From the NCBI GenBank assembly GCA_965226245.1, contig CBDDCL010000015.1, forward strand, positions 310,001-374,000: a stretch of DNA of 64,000 nt, written 5' to 3'. The DNA comes from CBDCYS01 sp965226245 (GTDB lineage: Bacteria; Acidobacteriota; Terriglobia; Bryobacterales; UBA6623). The position numbers and the translations under genes are program-made. The notes below the pieces were generated by a model that was not told where the DNA came from, searched no databases, and saw nothing but the letters and a program-made list of their open reading frames with translations. Of the stretch, positions 43,208 to 52,121 are shown one piece after another (position 1 is the first letter of the stretch; the number at the start of each line of letters is the position of its first letter).

Positions 43208-43870
43208 TTACTCGGACTGCTTCTTAAATGATTCGAACATGGATCTAAGATCGTCGATCTTGTCATCTAATGATTCTATCCGTAACTCCAGCGACGCGAT
43301 TCGCTCGTCTCGAGAGCTGCCTCCAGCGATCGGCGGCGGCGGGGCGGCGGGAGCGGCGGTTGCCACGGGCGCCTCACCGCAAAGCAACTGGACGTAACGC
43401 GATTCACGCGATCCTGGTTGGCACGGCAGTTTAGCGGCGAGAGCGCCCGATTCGCGGTCAATGAGCCGCTGAAGGCAGTTTTCGACCGACTCCAGGTCGT
43501 CGAACTGATACATACGCTCGGTTCGGCCCTTGAGCTCCCCGGCGGTCCGTGGGCCTCTCAGCATCAGCACGCACAGCAGCGCCATCTCGCGGTTGCCGAG
43601 GGCCAGGGTCTCCCAAGCCCAGTGACGGTATTTCGGTACGCGGTGGTCGCGTCCGGTCAGAATCGCCGCCAGCCTTTTTGCCTGTAACTTCTCTATAGCT
43701 TCGCGAACGATCTGCTGGTCGTAATTCACAACCGGATCCCGGTTGGACTTTTGATTGCAAGCATTGACGAGGGCGTTGAGCGAGAGCGGGTAATAGTCTG
43801 GCGTCGTCATGTCCTTTTCGATCAGCGCCCCCAAGACGCGCACCTCGACGTCTGTTAGATCAACACTCAT
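43208..43870 (-). CDS. DUF480 (YceH) family protein
   Basis: About 220 residues from the ATG at 43870: SVDLTDVEVRVLGALIEKDMTTPDYYPLSLNALVNACNQKSNRDPVVNYD, the hallmark start of YceH/DUF480, then two winged-helix-like domains (IEKLQAKRLAAILTGRDHRVPKYRHW and LMLRGPRTAGELKGRTERMYQFDDLESVENCLQRL) and a C-terminal coiled coil with a Pro/Ala linker. The role is not well established. IS1595 copy 4 lies about 75 bases upstream of this start, so the promoter is probably affected. Confidence 0.9.
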   Translation of the reverse strand: MSVDLTDVEVRVLGALIEKDMTTPDYYPLSLNALVNACNQKSNRDPVVNYDQQIVREAIEKLQAKRLAAILTGRDHRVPKYRHWAWETLALGNREMALLCVLMLRGPRTAGELKGRTERMYQFDDLESVENCLQRLIDRESGALAAKLPCQPGSRESRYVQLLCGEAPVATAAPAAPPPPIAGGSSRDERIASLELRIESLDDKIDDLRSMFESFKKQSE

Positions 43871-43945
43871 CCTAGAGCTATCGATTGTGGCAGATCCGTC
43901 CAAGGGATTTCGTTTGCACATCTCACCGTGCATGATACTCTCGGA

Positions 43946-44972
43946 ATGGGGTATTTAGTTGACTCCAGTAGCCACAATATGTTGTGGTTGGGGGCATGAA
44001 GGAGGACTACCCCCGAAACCTCGTCGAGTTGGAAGCTCGATTCTCGACCGAGGAGGCGTGCCGGGAGTACCTGCTGAAGCTGCGCTGGCCGGAGGGGTTC
44101 GTGTGCCCGCGCTGTGGGATCCAGTCCTCATGGGCCAGCAAACGCAATCTGCTGCTCTGCGCCGACTGCGGTTACCAGGCCTCGGTGACGGCGGGCACGA
44201 TTTTCCAGGACACCCGCAAGCCCTTGACGTTGTGGTTCCGGGCGGCTTGGTGGGTGACAACGCAAAAAGGCGGGGCCAGCGCGCTGGAGTTGCAGCGGGT
44301 CTTGGGTTTGGGTAGCTATGTAACCGCCTGGACCTGGCTGCACAAGTTCCGCCGCGCCATGGTGCGCCCCGGTCGCAATCGGCTGGTCGGCCGGGTGGAG
44401 GTGGACGAAACGTATGTGGGCGGAGTCGAAGAGGGCGTCCGAGGTCGCGAAATGGTTGGCAAAGCGTTAGTTGCGGTTGCTGCCGAGGAGGATGGGCGCG
44501 GTATGGGTCGCATCCGGCTCCGTCGGATCGCGGATGCCTCAGCGGCGAGCTTGGAAGCCTTTGTCGAAGAAGCTATCCAACCTGGCAGCCTCGTGCACAC
44601 CGACGGCTGGGAAGGCTATGCGGGATTGGAGAACAAAGGATACCGCCATGAAGTCACCGTGCTGCGCGGGAAGCGGCAATCGGCGAGTAAGCTGCTGCCG
44701 AGAGTCCATCGTGTCGCCTCTCTGCTAAAGCGCTGGCTGTTGGGGACCCACCAGGGGGCTGTCAGTCACGAGTATTTGGACTACTACCTGGACGAGTTCA
44801 CGTTCCGCTTCAACCGGCGGACCTCACGGTCGCGCGGCAAACTTTTCTATCGCCTCCTCCAGCAGGCGGTCGCCGCCGACCCTGCTCCCTATAAGACAAT
44901 GGTCGAGGCCACCAGGGCCGGCACCCCCACCCCCAAGATGTAGTGGCTACTGGAGTCAACTAAATACCCCAT
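43946..44972 (+). mobile_element. IS1595-type insertion sequence, copy 4
   Basis: 1027 bp, same as copy 2. CTCTCGGA lies directly left and, after one extra C, directly right. It is inserted just upstream of yceH. Confidence 0.97.
43996..44943 (+). CDS. IS1595 family transposase (copy 4)
   Basis: 315 residues, identical in sequence to copies 2 and 3, with intact zinc ribbon and DDE motifs (VEVDETYVGG, VHTDGWEGY). Probably functional. Confidence 0.95.
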   Translation: MKEDYPRNLVELEARFSTEEACREYLLKLRWPEGFVCPRCGIQSSWASKRNLLLCADCGYQASVTAGTIFQDTRKPLTLWFRAAWWVTTQKGGASALELQRVLGLGSYVTAWTWLHKFRRAMVRPGRNRLVGRVEVDETYVGGVEEGVRGREMVGKALVAVAAEEDGRGMGRIRLRRIADASAASLEAFVEEAIQPGSLVHTDGWEGYAGLENKGYRHEVTVLRGKRQSASKLLPRVHRVASLLKRWLLGTHQGAVSHEYLDYYLDEFTFRFNRRTSRSRGKLFYRLLQQAVAADPAPYKTMVEATRAGTPTPKM

Positions 44973-45083
44973 CCTCTCGGATATGGTCATCAGCTCGCCG
45001 GCCGCGAAATGATGACCTCCAACCGTTGGGCTGCCGCGGCTACAAGAAGGCCATTGCAGATCAATCCGACACGACTCCTCAGA

Positions 45084-45578
45084 ATGTTGCCAGTCCTTTT
45101 CTGCTTTAATGGAAAGTATGTTGCAGTCCTTTTCTGCGCGGGCCTTTGGTTTGCCACGCTGCTTGCGGGATGTGCGGCCGGGCGCCGCTACGCGCGAGTG
45201 AGTGATGTCCAGGCGGGCAGAACTGATTTTGAGAGCTACTGCGCCGCTTGCCACCAGTACGACGGTCAGGGGGTGGGCGAGGCGCCGCCGCTGGAGGGCT
45301 CTTCCTGGGTAGTGGGACCGCGGGACCGGCTCGTTAAGATCTTGTTGCACGGCGTCCGAGGCAAGATGGAAGTTGACGGCAAGACTTACGATCGGGAGAT
45401 GCCGGGGTTTGGGCAGATTCTCTCGGATGAGGAAATTGCTTCCCTGCTGTCTTATGTTCGCGGGCGTTTCGGGGGGTTGGGCACGCCGATAGAGCCGCGG
45501 ACAGTGAGCGAGATCCGCTCTGAACACGAGGGCCGGACCGACTACTGGTCCGTTGACGAGTTGCTAGCGGCGCCCTGA
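45084..45578 (+). CDS. Cytochrome c lipoprotein
   Basis: About 165 residues from the ATG at 45084 (an earlier in-frame start at 45009 is possible). The N-terminus is hydrophobic and ends in LLAGC, a lipobox, so the protein is likely membrane-anchored. FESYCAACHQYDGQGVGEAPPLEGSSWV holds the single heme site CxxCH; REMPGFGQILSDEEIASLLSYVRGRFG contains the axial Met (MPGF) and the usual C-terminal helix. A class I cytochrome c that could donate electrons to the oxidase genes downstream; the link is by position only. Confidence 0.85.
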   Translation: MLPVLFCFNGKYVAVLFCAGLWFATLLAGCAAGRRYARVSDVQAGRTDFESYCAACHQYDGQGVGEAPPLEGSSWVVGPRDRLVKILLHGVRGKMEVDGKTYDREMPGFGQILSDEEIASLLSYVRGRFGGLGTPIEPRTVSEIRSEHEGRTDYWSVDELLAAP

Positions 45579-45595
45579 GCGGCGGCAAAATCGTT

Positions 45596-45660
45596 AGCCC
45601 GCTTTTCTCACCGCGTGGCGCAAGCTCTCAGCTTGCCGCGTCGACACTCTTGTCGACGCT
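45596..45660. repeat. Short dispersed repeats after cytochrome c gene
   Basis: TAGCCCGCTTTTCTCACCGC is an inverted copy of the motif at 15098. GCAAGCTCTCAGCTTGCCGCG is an inverted copy of the motif at 55350-55372, followed by a GCGTCGACA...TGTCGACGC hairpin. Confidence 0.65.
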
Positions 45661-45675
45661 TGGATTCTGGCTATT

Positions 45676-46770
45676 CTACTTCCGCCCCAGTCCAAACTCG
45701 TTGCTCATTTCCACAACCTTACCGTCGCGGAAGTGAATCTCGATGAACTTGGATCCGCTCACCGGCTTTCCGCTCTCGTCCTTTAGAGTAGCGACGAGCT
45801 TCTTGGTCTTGACATCGAAAACGTCCGGCGTGTGCGACCAGGCGTACTTGCCGTCCAGGCTGAAAGTGACCCAGCCATGACCGCCCTGCGACAGCTCGAC
45901 GTGTTCCTTTTCGACCGGCGGCATTTTCGTGGCATCGAAGATAAACAGCTTTTGGCCCTTCTGATCACTGATCCAGAGTTCCGTTTCATCGGGCGTGAGA
46001 CCGGCTCCATGGGTGCGGTGAGGAATCTTTTCATCCCCCGCAAAGACGCGATGCAGAGCTTTGCCCTTCTCGAGATCGACCACGTCAAAACCGACATGAT
46101 TGCCCAGGCAGACGTACGCGATGCGGTTGGCTCTATCGATGGTGTAGGGGAAGATTCCCCGTTCGCCTACGTCCTTGATCTGCCGGATCATGCGGTCGGT
46201 GGCCGTATCAAAAATCGATAGCATTGTTCTGGTGCCGAGGTAGACGCGCTTTCCGTCGAGACTCACGATGCTGTTGTGGGCTTGCGGCCCGACGTGGATG
46301 CGCTTGATGAGTTCGCCGTTCTCTCCGTTGACGACCAGAAGGCCGGCGTCCTCTCCGGAATACCAAAAGCCGGTGGGAACGTAGATTTTCTTGCCGTCCA
46401 TGGTGATGGACGAGCGGTCGCAGCCCGCCTCGTAGGTCTTTTCCCAGACGACTTTTTCGGTCTCGAGATCAAAAGCCCCCAGGCGGCGATTGGTCGAGGA
46501 GTAGTAAACGCTGTGGGTTTTGAGGTTCCCGGTGAAGCCGCGCAGGCCCTCGGAAAAGATGGGAATATCGATTCGGCGGACGAGCTTATGTCCGTCATCG
46601 ATGTCGAAGATCAGAATGCCGGCGCCCTCGGCGCGGCCTTCCTTCTGAGCACCGTCCGGCGTGCTCATGTAGAGGTAACGTTTGGTCTTGCCGTCTCCAA
46701 CCTTTGAATCTCCGAAACAAAGGCTGGCTGTCGCCAGCAAGAACGCAATGGCCAAAGTAAAGATACGCAT
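45676..46770 (-). CDS. Exported YVTN-type beta-propeller protein
   Basis: 364 residues with a clear signal peptide (MRIFTLAIAFLLATASLCFGDS). The body is made of propeller strands with repeated SLDGKRVYLGT, DRANRIAYVCLG, TPDETELWISDQKGQKLFIFDA and FSLDGKYAWSHTPDVFDVKTKK motifs. GVRGF-type and HRTHGAGLTPDE segments resemble PQQ-/YVTN-repeat proteins of unknown substrate. It lies tail to tail with the cytochrome c gene. The function is not known. Confidence 0.8.
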   Translation of the reverse strand: MRIFTLAIAFLLATASLCFGDSKVGDGKTKRYLYMSTPDGAQKEGRAEGAGILIFDIDDGHKLVRRIDIPIFSEGLRGFTGNLKTHSVYYSSTNRRLGAFDLETEKVVWEKTYEAGCDRSSITMDGKKIYVPTGFWYSGEDAGLLVVNGENGELIKRIHVGPQAHNSIVSLDGKRVYLGTRTMLSIFDTATDRMIRQIKDVGERGIFPYTIDRANRIAYVCLGNHVGFDVVDLEKGKALHRVFAGDEKIPHRTHGAGLTPDETELWISDQKGQKLFIFDATKMPPVEKEHVELSQGGHGWVTFSLDGKYAWSHTPDVFDVKTKKLVATLKDESGKPVSGSKFIEIHFRDGKVVEMSNEFGLGRK

Positions 46771-46861
46771 AGCCGGAATTGTACTCCTAATGTTTGTGAA
46801 GTGTCAATCCACTTAGTATCCGTATAGTCAAATCGTTTCCGGTTGTGGCAGGAAATTTCAG

Positions 46862-46990
46862 ACGGCCGGACAGAGCCGCGGACGGAAGTCCGCGGACGGG
46901 GCGCAGGAGAACAACCGCATGCTTGCGCCTCTGTGGGAAAGCTCCGTGAGGCGTTCGTGAGGCGTTCGTGAGGCGGGCGTGCCGGCCGCT
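46862..46990. repeat. Dispersed repeat pieces before the cox operon
   Basis: GCGGACggaaGTCCGC hairpin and GGGGCGCAGGAGAACAACCG tail shared with 51720-51752, then three tandem copies of GTGAGGCGTTC at 46948-46980. The surrounding 46771-47228 has no gene. Confidence 0.65.
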
Positions 46991-47228
46991 ACTGGCGGCT
47001 TGAGAGGAGGCCAGGCACGGGATTCGTTAACTTTACCCTGAGCGTCAAAGGCCGCCGGCCGACGGCAACAAGCCACTGAGGAAGCCGCTCAGTAGGGGTG
47101 AACAAAATTGTTCTCCTGTCTTGCTTGGAAACGTCCCTTGCGAATTGCTAGACTGAGGGCTTCTGGCAACAGTCTTGTAGCCGATCGCAAGCGTAGCGGC
47201 CGGTCCCCGTGGAGGAGTGGGTTCCTGT

Positions 47229-48041
47229 ATGGCTTTACTGCTAGGTCTTCTTATCTCGTTCATTGCTATCGCCCTTGCGGTTCCTTTCTTTACCGATTGG
47301 TGGCCGCTCCCCGACACCATCACCGCGCACGCCCGCCAGGTGGATGCTCAATATTACTTGACGCTGTGGGTCGCTGGCCTGATCTTCCTTTTGGCGCAGC
47401 TCGCGCTCGGATACGCGATCTTCAAGTTTGGAAGCAAACGTTCCGGGCCTGCTTCTCACATTCGCGGAAGCGACCGCTGGGAGCTGCTGTGGACCACCGC
47501 CGCGACAGTGCTCTTCGTCGGGCTGACCTTCATGGGTTACACCGTCTGGGCCGAGGCCCGTTTCACCGAGGCCGCCTCCGCCCGTCCGGCGGATGACCGC
47601 CTGACCATCGAGGTTGTCGGCCAGCAGTTTGTCTGGAACATACGTTATCCCGGACGGGACGGCAAGTTCGGACCCACCGACATCAAGCTGATCGACGACG
47701 CCCTCGGCAACCCCTTGGGAGTGGACCGCGATCACGCCGACGGGAAAGACGATATCGTCGTGCCCCGCATGGCGGTTCCGGTGAACCGCGAGATTGAGCT
47801 GCTGTTGCGCAGCAAAGACGTGCTGCACGATTTCTTCGTGCCCGAGATGCGAATCAAGCTCGATACGGTGCCCGGCATCACGGGAATACTTCGGTTCAAG
47901 GCGGACAAGACGGGAACCTACGAAATTGTGTGCGCGGAGTTGTGCGGCCTGGGACATTACGAGATGACCAGCTTCCTCGACGTGATGGAACCCGCGGCCT
48001 ACGAAAATTGGCTGGATGAGCAAGCCTCTTATCTTGAATAG
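47229..48041 (+). CDS. coxB: Cytochrome c oxidase subunit II
   Basis: About 270 residues from the ATG at 47229 (GGAGGAG upstream). Three hydrophobic segments are seen at the N-terminus (ALLLGLLISFIAIALAV; YYLTLWVAGLIFLLAQLALGYAIF; LLWTTAATVLFVGLTFMGY), one more than the usual two. The periplasmic cupredoxin domain carries DVLHDFFVPEMRIKLDTVPG and the CuA site ADKTGTYEIVCAELCGLGHYEM with its two Cys, Glu, His and Met. It receives electrons from cytochrome c. First gene of coxB-coxA-coxC. Confidence 0.95.
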   Translation: MALLLGLLISFIAIALAVPFFTDWWPLPDTITAHARQVDAQYYLTLWVAGLIFLLAQLALGYAIFKFGSKRSGPASHIRGSDRWELLWTTAATVLFVGLTFMGYTVWAEARFTEAASARPADDRLTIEVVGQQFVWNIRYPGRDGKFGPTDIKLIDDALGNPLGVDRDHADGKDDIVVPRMAVPVNREIELLLRSKDVLHDFFVPEMRIKLDTVPGITGILRFKADKTGTYEIVCAELCGLGHYEMTSFLDVMEPAAYENWLDEQASYLE

Positions 48042-48098
48042 TGACCGGGAACGGTTTGCCCGCGAAGATTCTTCAGCGGATTTGAAGAGAGTGGATCT

Positions 48099-49889
48099 AT
48101 GACAGAAGTCGCAGAGCATGTCGAAGTTCATCGGCATCCCGTACCGACCCGTTTCATCTGGAAATACATCTTTAGCCTGGACCACAAGGTCATCGGCATC
48201 CAATACATTCTGCTGGCGGTGGTGGCCGCCTTCCTGGGCATGGGACTGTCCTTGCTGGTCCGCCTGAGGCTGGTGTGGCCCGGCAGGTCGTTCGGCTTCC
48301 TGGAAACTCTGTTTCCCGAGGGAGCCCCGGACGGCGTGATGACGCCCGAGTTCTATCTGGCGATGCTGACCATGCACGGCACGATCATGGTCTTCATGGT
48401 GCTGACAACCGCTCCTCAGGGCGGGTTCGGCAACTACGTGCTGCCGCTTCAAATCGGGGCGGCCGACATGGCCTTCCCCAGGCTGAACATGCTGTCGTTC
48501 TGGACCACGTTCCTTTCCTTTTTGACGCTTGTAGCCGCATTCTTTGTGGAGGGCGGGGCGCCGATATCGGGCTGGACGGCCTACCCCCCCCTAAGCGCGC
48601 TGGACGAGGCGGGAATTGCCGGCTACGGCCAGGACTTGTGGATCTTGAGCATCGCGCTCTTCTGCGTTGGATCGCTGCTGGGCGCGCTGAATTTCATCGT
48701 GACGACCTTGCAGTTGCGGGCCAAGGGCCTGACGATGATGCGGTTGCCGCTGACGGTGTGGGCCTGGTTCGTTACCGCCATTCTCGGTCTGCTGGCGTTC
48801 GGCGTGCTTTTCTCCGCTGGAGTGCTGCTGCTGCTGGATCGCCAGGCGGGGACGAGCTTCTTCATTCCGGGCGGGCTGGTTGTCAACGATATTGCCATCG
48901 ATCACACGGGCGGATCGCCGATCTTGTGGCAGCACTTGTTCTGGTTCTTTGGGCACCCGGAGGTCTATATCGCGATTTTGCCGGGCATGGGAGTGACCTC
49001 GCACATTCTCGCGACCTTCGCCCGCAAGCCAGTCTTCGGGTATAAGGCGATGGTTTACGCGATTCTGGCCATTGGCAGCCTGGGCTTCGTGGTCTGGGGC
49101 CATCACATGTTCGTAAGCGGCATGAGCCCCTATTCGGCCTTTGTGTTTTCGATATTGACGATGGTCATCGGGGTGCCGTCGGCCATCAAGACGTTCAACT
49201 GGATAGGGACGTTGTGGGGCGGCAAGTTACGCCTTCACTCGCCAATGCTCTATTCGATCGGGTTTGTGTCGCTGTTCATCACGGGCGGAATCACCGGTAT
49301 CTTCTTAGGGCAGCCAACGGTCGACCTGTTCTTCCATGACACCTATTTCGTGGTGGCGCACTTCCATCTGATCATGGGCGTGGCGGCGATCTTCGGCATG
49401 TTCGCCGCCATAACCTTCTGGTTCCCCAAGATGTTCGGGAAACTGATGAACGAGGGGATCAGCAAGGTCCACTTCTGGATCACATTCGCCGGGGTCTACT
49501 CGATCTTCGGGCCGATGCACTACTTGGGAGTGATCGCTCACCCCAGGCGATACGCCGAAACGACGTCGGTCGACTACTTGGCGAAAGCAGGCGCCAACGA
49601 GCTGCATTACTTCATCACGATTGCGGCGATGGTGACGGTCACGGCGCAGTTCCTGTTCTTGTTCAACTTCATCTGGAGCCTGATCAAGGGCAAGAAGACG
49701 ACAGCCGAGAACCCTTGGGAAGCGACCACGCTGGAGTGGGTGACCTCGACGCCGCCGGCGCATGATAATTTCGAAGGGAAGATCCCGACGGTGCATCACG
49801 GCCCCTATGAGTTCAGCGTGCCCGGCGCTGAAAGGGACTTCGTGATGCAGTGCAATGCGCCGGATGCCGCGCCCGCGCAAGACCATTAG
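48099..49889 (+). CDS. coxA: Cytochrome c oxidase subunit I
   Basis: 596 residues with about 12 membrane helices. Heme and CuB ligands are visible: MHGTIMVFMV (low-spin heme His), HLFWFFGHPEVYI with the CuB His and the cross-linked Tyr, GHHMFVSGM (two CuB His), and HDTYFVVAHFHLIMG (heme a3 and heme a His). The YxVVAHFHYV-like motif and the overall pattern are of heme-copper oxidases of the aa3 kind. Reduces oxygen to water while pumping protons. The stop is three bases before the next ATG, so the operon is tight. Confidence 0.96.
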   Translation: MTEVAEHVEVHRHPVPTRFIWKYIFSLDHKVIGIQYILLAVVAAFLGMGLSLLVRLRLVWPGRSFGFLETLFPEGAPDGVMTPEFYLAMLTMHGTIMVFMVLTTAPQGGFGNYVLPLQIGAADMAFPRLNMLSFWTTFLSFLTLVAAFFVEGGAPISGWTAYPPLSALDEAGIAGYGQDLWILSIALFCVGSLLGALNFIVTTLQLRAKGLTMMRLPLTVWAWFVTAILGLLAFGVLFSAGVLLLLDRQAGTSFFIPGGLVVNDIAIDHTGGSPILWQHLFWFFGHPEVYIAILPGMGVTSHILATFARKPVFGYKAMVYAILAIGSLGFVVWGHHMFVSGMSPYSAFVFSILTMVIGVPSAIKTFNWIGTLWGGKLRLHSPMLYSIGFVSLFITGGITGIFLGQPTVDLFFHDTYFVVAHFHLIMGVAAIFGMFAAITFWFPKMFGKLMNEGISKVHFWITFAGVYSIFGPMHYLGVIAHPRRYAETTSVDYLAKAGANELHYFITIAAMVTVTAQFLFLFNFIWSLIKGKKTTAENPWEATTLEWVTSTPPAHDNFEGKIPTVHHGPYEFSVPGAERDFVMQCNAPDAAPAQDH

Positions 49890-49891
49890 CG

Positions 49892-50581
49892 ATGGCAAGC
49901 GTTGTCACATCCCCAGAGCCGAAAACGCGGACGCTTACCCAAAGCCCGGCGGTTGACAATGGCCGCGGCGCCGCTGGCGGCGGCAGGCGCGGGGGCGGCG
50001 GCGGCGAAGGAGGGGGCCCTCACGGCTCGGATCCAGCGGCTGCGGTTGAGCGCTACAAGCTGGGCGTCTGGGTCGGCTTCGGCGGGATCGTGATGGTGTT
50101 TGCGACGCTCACCAGCGCCATGGTTGTGCGCAGCGGCCTGAGCGATGACTGGAAGGCGTTTGATTTGCCCGGCGTGTTGTGGCTGAGCACGGCCGTTCTG
50201 CTGCTGAGCAGTATTTCGATCGAAAAAGCGAAGCGGGCCATGCGGGATGGGTTGGAAGCTGGCTTGCGACGCTGGCTGAGTGTCACCGCGATGCTGGGCG
50301 CGTGCTTCTTGGCTACTCAGCTTGTGGGATGGAGCGAGCTTGCCGGCCGCGGTATTTACATTGCGACGAATCCCAGCAGTTCGTTCTTCTATCTGCTCAC
50401 GGCCGGACACGGCTTGCACTTGTTCGGCGGTCTGCTGGCGCTCACCTACGTGGTTTTCCGCGTTTGGCGCGCCACCGCGTGGGCTACGAAAGAAGCCGCC
50501 ATTGAGGGTACGGTGCTCTACTGGCATTTCATGGACGGCCTTTGGGTCTACTTATTCGCCTTGTTGCTGGTTTGGAGGTAG
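49892..50581 (+). CDS. Cytochrome c oxidase subunit III-type protein (first of two)
   Basis: 229 residues from the ATG at 49892. A Gly-rich cytosolic start (GRGAAGGGRRGGGGGEGGG) is followed by five or so helices; FFYLLTAGHGLHLFGGLLAL and VLYWHFMDGLWVYLFALLLVWR are COX3 family motifs (Glu-like positions replaced by other residues). The next gene is a second COX3-type protein, so this oxidase may use one of the two or both. Confidence 0.88.
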   Translation: MASVVTSPEPKTRTLTQSPAVDNGRGAAGGGRRGGGGGEGGGPHGSDPAAAVERYKLGVWVGFGGIVMVFATLTSAMVVRSGLSDDWKAFDLPGVLWLSTAVLLLSSISIEKAKRAMRDGLEAGLRRWLSVTAMLGACFLATQLVGWSELAGRGIYIATNPSSSFFYLLTAGHGLHLFGGLLALTYVVFRVWRATAWATKEAAIEGTVLYWHFMDGLWVYLFALLLVWR

Positions 50582-50584
50582 TTG

Positions 50585-51214
50585 ATGTCGGATGCACATG
50601 CCGCTTTGACGGCGGAAGCGACTTGGACAGGCGGCGGGTCTCCGTTTGCCGTCGGCCACAAGAAGCTGGGGATGTGGCTCTTCATTGTTTCGGACGCCCT
50701 AACGTTCGGCGCCCTGATCGTGGCTTACTGCTATGTCCGCAACGCCAATGATTGGCCGACACCGTTTGATTTCTTCCCAGCCATTATCTTTTCGAGCATC
50801 ATGACGCTGGTGCTGCTTTCCAGCAGCTTGACGATGGTTTTCGGAGTTGCCGCCGCGGCCAAAGGTGACCGCGCCACCGCCAAGAAATGGACGCTCGCGA
50901 CTGCACTCGGCGGTGTTATCTTCATCGTTTTGCACGCCTATGAATGGAATCACCTGATCCACGAGGGATTGCGGCCGTTCAGCAGCCCCTACGGGACGCC
51001 CTTGTTTGGAGCGACTTTTTTTACCCTGACCGGACTGCACATGACGCACGTTGCGATCGGCGTAATCTACCTCGTCATCATCGCGCTTGGATTCGGCGCG
51101 GGGAAGTATGATGCTGAAGATGTCGAGGTGAGCGGCTTGTACTGGCACTTCGTCGACTTGGTTTGGATGTTCGTCTTTCCGTTGGTGTATCTGTTGTCAA
51201 CGAACGTCAACTAG
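50585..51214 (+). CDS. Cytochrome c oxidase subunit III-type protein (second)
   Basis: 209 residues from the ATG at 50585, four bases after the previous stop. Five helices; KLGMWLFIVSDALTFGALIVAYCYVR, HAYEWNHLIHEGL and TGLHMTHVAIGVIYLVIIALGFG are typical for the COX3/CyoC family (Glu in YEWNHLI). The ending GLYWHFVDLVWMFVFPLVYLL is the classical one. This copy looks more canonical than the first. Confidence 0.9.
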   Translation: MSDAHAALTAEATWTGGGSPFAVGHKKLGMWLFIVSDALTFGALIVAYCYVRNANDWPTPFDFFPAIIFSSIMTLVLLSSSLTMVFGVAAAAKGDRATAKKWTLATALGGVIFIVLHAYEWNHLIHEGLRPFSSPYGTPLFGATFFTLTGLHMTHVAIGVIYLVIIALGFGAGKYDAEDVEVSGLYWHFVDLVWMFVFPLVYLLSTNVN

Positions 51215-51281
51215 CAAGAATTGGGGCGCGGCATGGCGCGCCCGGCTGCCGTTGGGCAGCGCGATGGAAGGAGAGCAATGC

Positions 51282-51581
51282 ATGAGTGAACACGCGGAAT
51301 CACACGCCGGCCTATTCATAAAAGTGTGGATCATTCTTCTGGCGCTGACCATGATCGAGATCTTCTTGGCCTACATTCAGATCGCCAAGGTGGCGATGAT
51401 CACAATTCTGATGGCCTTGTCCCTTGTGAAAGCGGGCATGATCATGGCATACTTCATGCACCTGAAGTTCGACAAGCCGGCCCTGTCGTGGATTCTTGTC
51501 GTGCCGCTTGTGGGATGCTTGCTGATCATGGTGGGTTACTTCTTCCCCGACAGTTTTCGCATCCTGGAGTTTGGGTACTAG
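51282..51581 (+). CDS. Prokaryotic cytochrome c oxidase subunit IV
   Basis: 99 residues from the ATG at 51282 preceded by GGAAGGAGAG. Three helices; FIKVWIILLALTMIEIFLAYI and LVKAGMIMAYFMHLKFDKPALSWILVVP are the features of the COX4-pro (CtaF/CyoD-like) family, a small stabilising subunit of the oxidase. Last clear gene of the cox operon. Confidence 0.9.
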   Translation: MSEHAESHAGLFIKVWIILLALTMIEIFLAYIQIAKVAMITILMALSLVKAGMIMAYFMHLKFDKPALSWILVVPLVGCLLIMVGYFFPDSFRILEFGY

Positions 51582-51619
51582 CGCCAATGCTGTTCACTTA
51601 GAGCCCTTGAGCTACTCGT

Positions 51620-51752
51620 GGAGAGCCTTGAGCCGCGAAGCGGCGCCGGATCGTAGCCCATGGGTGGAGCGAAGCGGAACCCTGGGTCCAAAACCCTGCG
51701 AGGGGAAGCCCCGGACGGGGCGCAGGAAAACAACCGCAGGCTTACGCCTCTG
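51620..51752. repeat. Dispersed repeat with GCCGCGAAGCGGC hairpin, copy 2
   Basis: GAGCCGCGAAGCGGCGC, GTAGCCCATGGGTGGAGCG, GGGGCGCAGGAAAACAACCG and AGGCTTACGCCT: same order as 12657-12780. Confidence 0.75.
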
Positions 51753-51802
51753 CAAACTGAACAGTATTGAAACTAGCGCAGGCGCTGTTTGAGTGGATCG
51801 AC

Positions 51803-52099
51803 ATGTCCTGGTTTTCAAACTACGGTGGACGACGGGCACGGCTGGCGGGCTTGGCGGCGCTAGGGATCATGCTTTCCGGCCCGCTTTGGGCGCAATGCCA
51901 AATGTGCAAGGAAACCGCCTCGTTTCAGAAGGCCGAAACGATCGAAGCGCTCAACCGCGGCATCATCCTGCTCGCGATTCCTCCAGTCGCAATCGTCGGC
52001 GGCATTTTCTGGATTACCTATCGCCACCGCAACGGCTATCAGCCGCCCCCGGCGGACCGTGACTTCACGAGCGGCGGGGAACCGCCGCGGACTCCCTAG
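51803..52099 (+). CDS. Small membrane protein with CxxC, near cox operon
   Basis: 98 residues from the ATG at 51803. The N-terminus has a hydrophobic signal-like stretch (ARLAGLAALGIMLSGPLWAQ), followed by QCQMCKETASFQKAETIEALNRG with a CxxC pair, and a second helix (IILLAIPPVAIVGGIFWITY). It ends in a short polar tail. Similar small proteins are found near oxidase genes, where the CxxC could handle metal or thiols; no function is established. Confidence 0.6.
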   Translation: MSWFSNYGGRRARLAGLAALGIMLSGPLWAQCQMCKETASFQKAETIEALNRGIILLAIPPVAIVGGIFWITYRHRNGYQPPPADRDFTSGGEPPRTP

Positions 52100-52121
52100 A
52101 CCCTCACTCGGATTCCTGCCC

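Noticed and set aside
47241..48452. Minus-strand 403-codon open frame
   Set aside because: Antisense of coxB and the start of coxA, both with all metal ligands.
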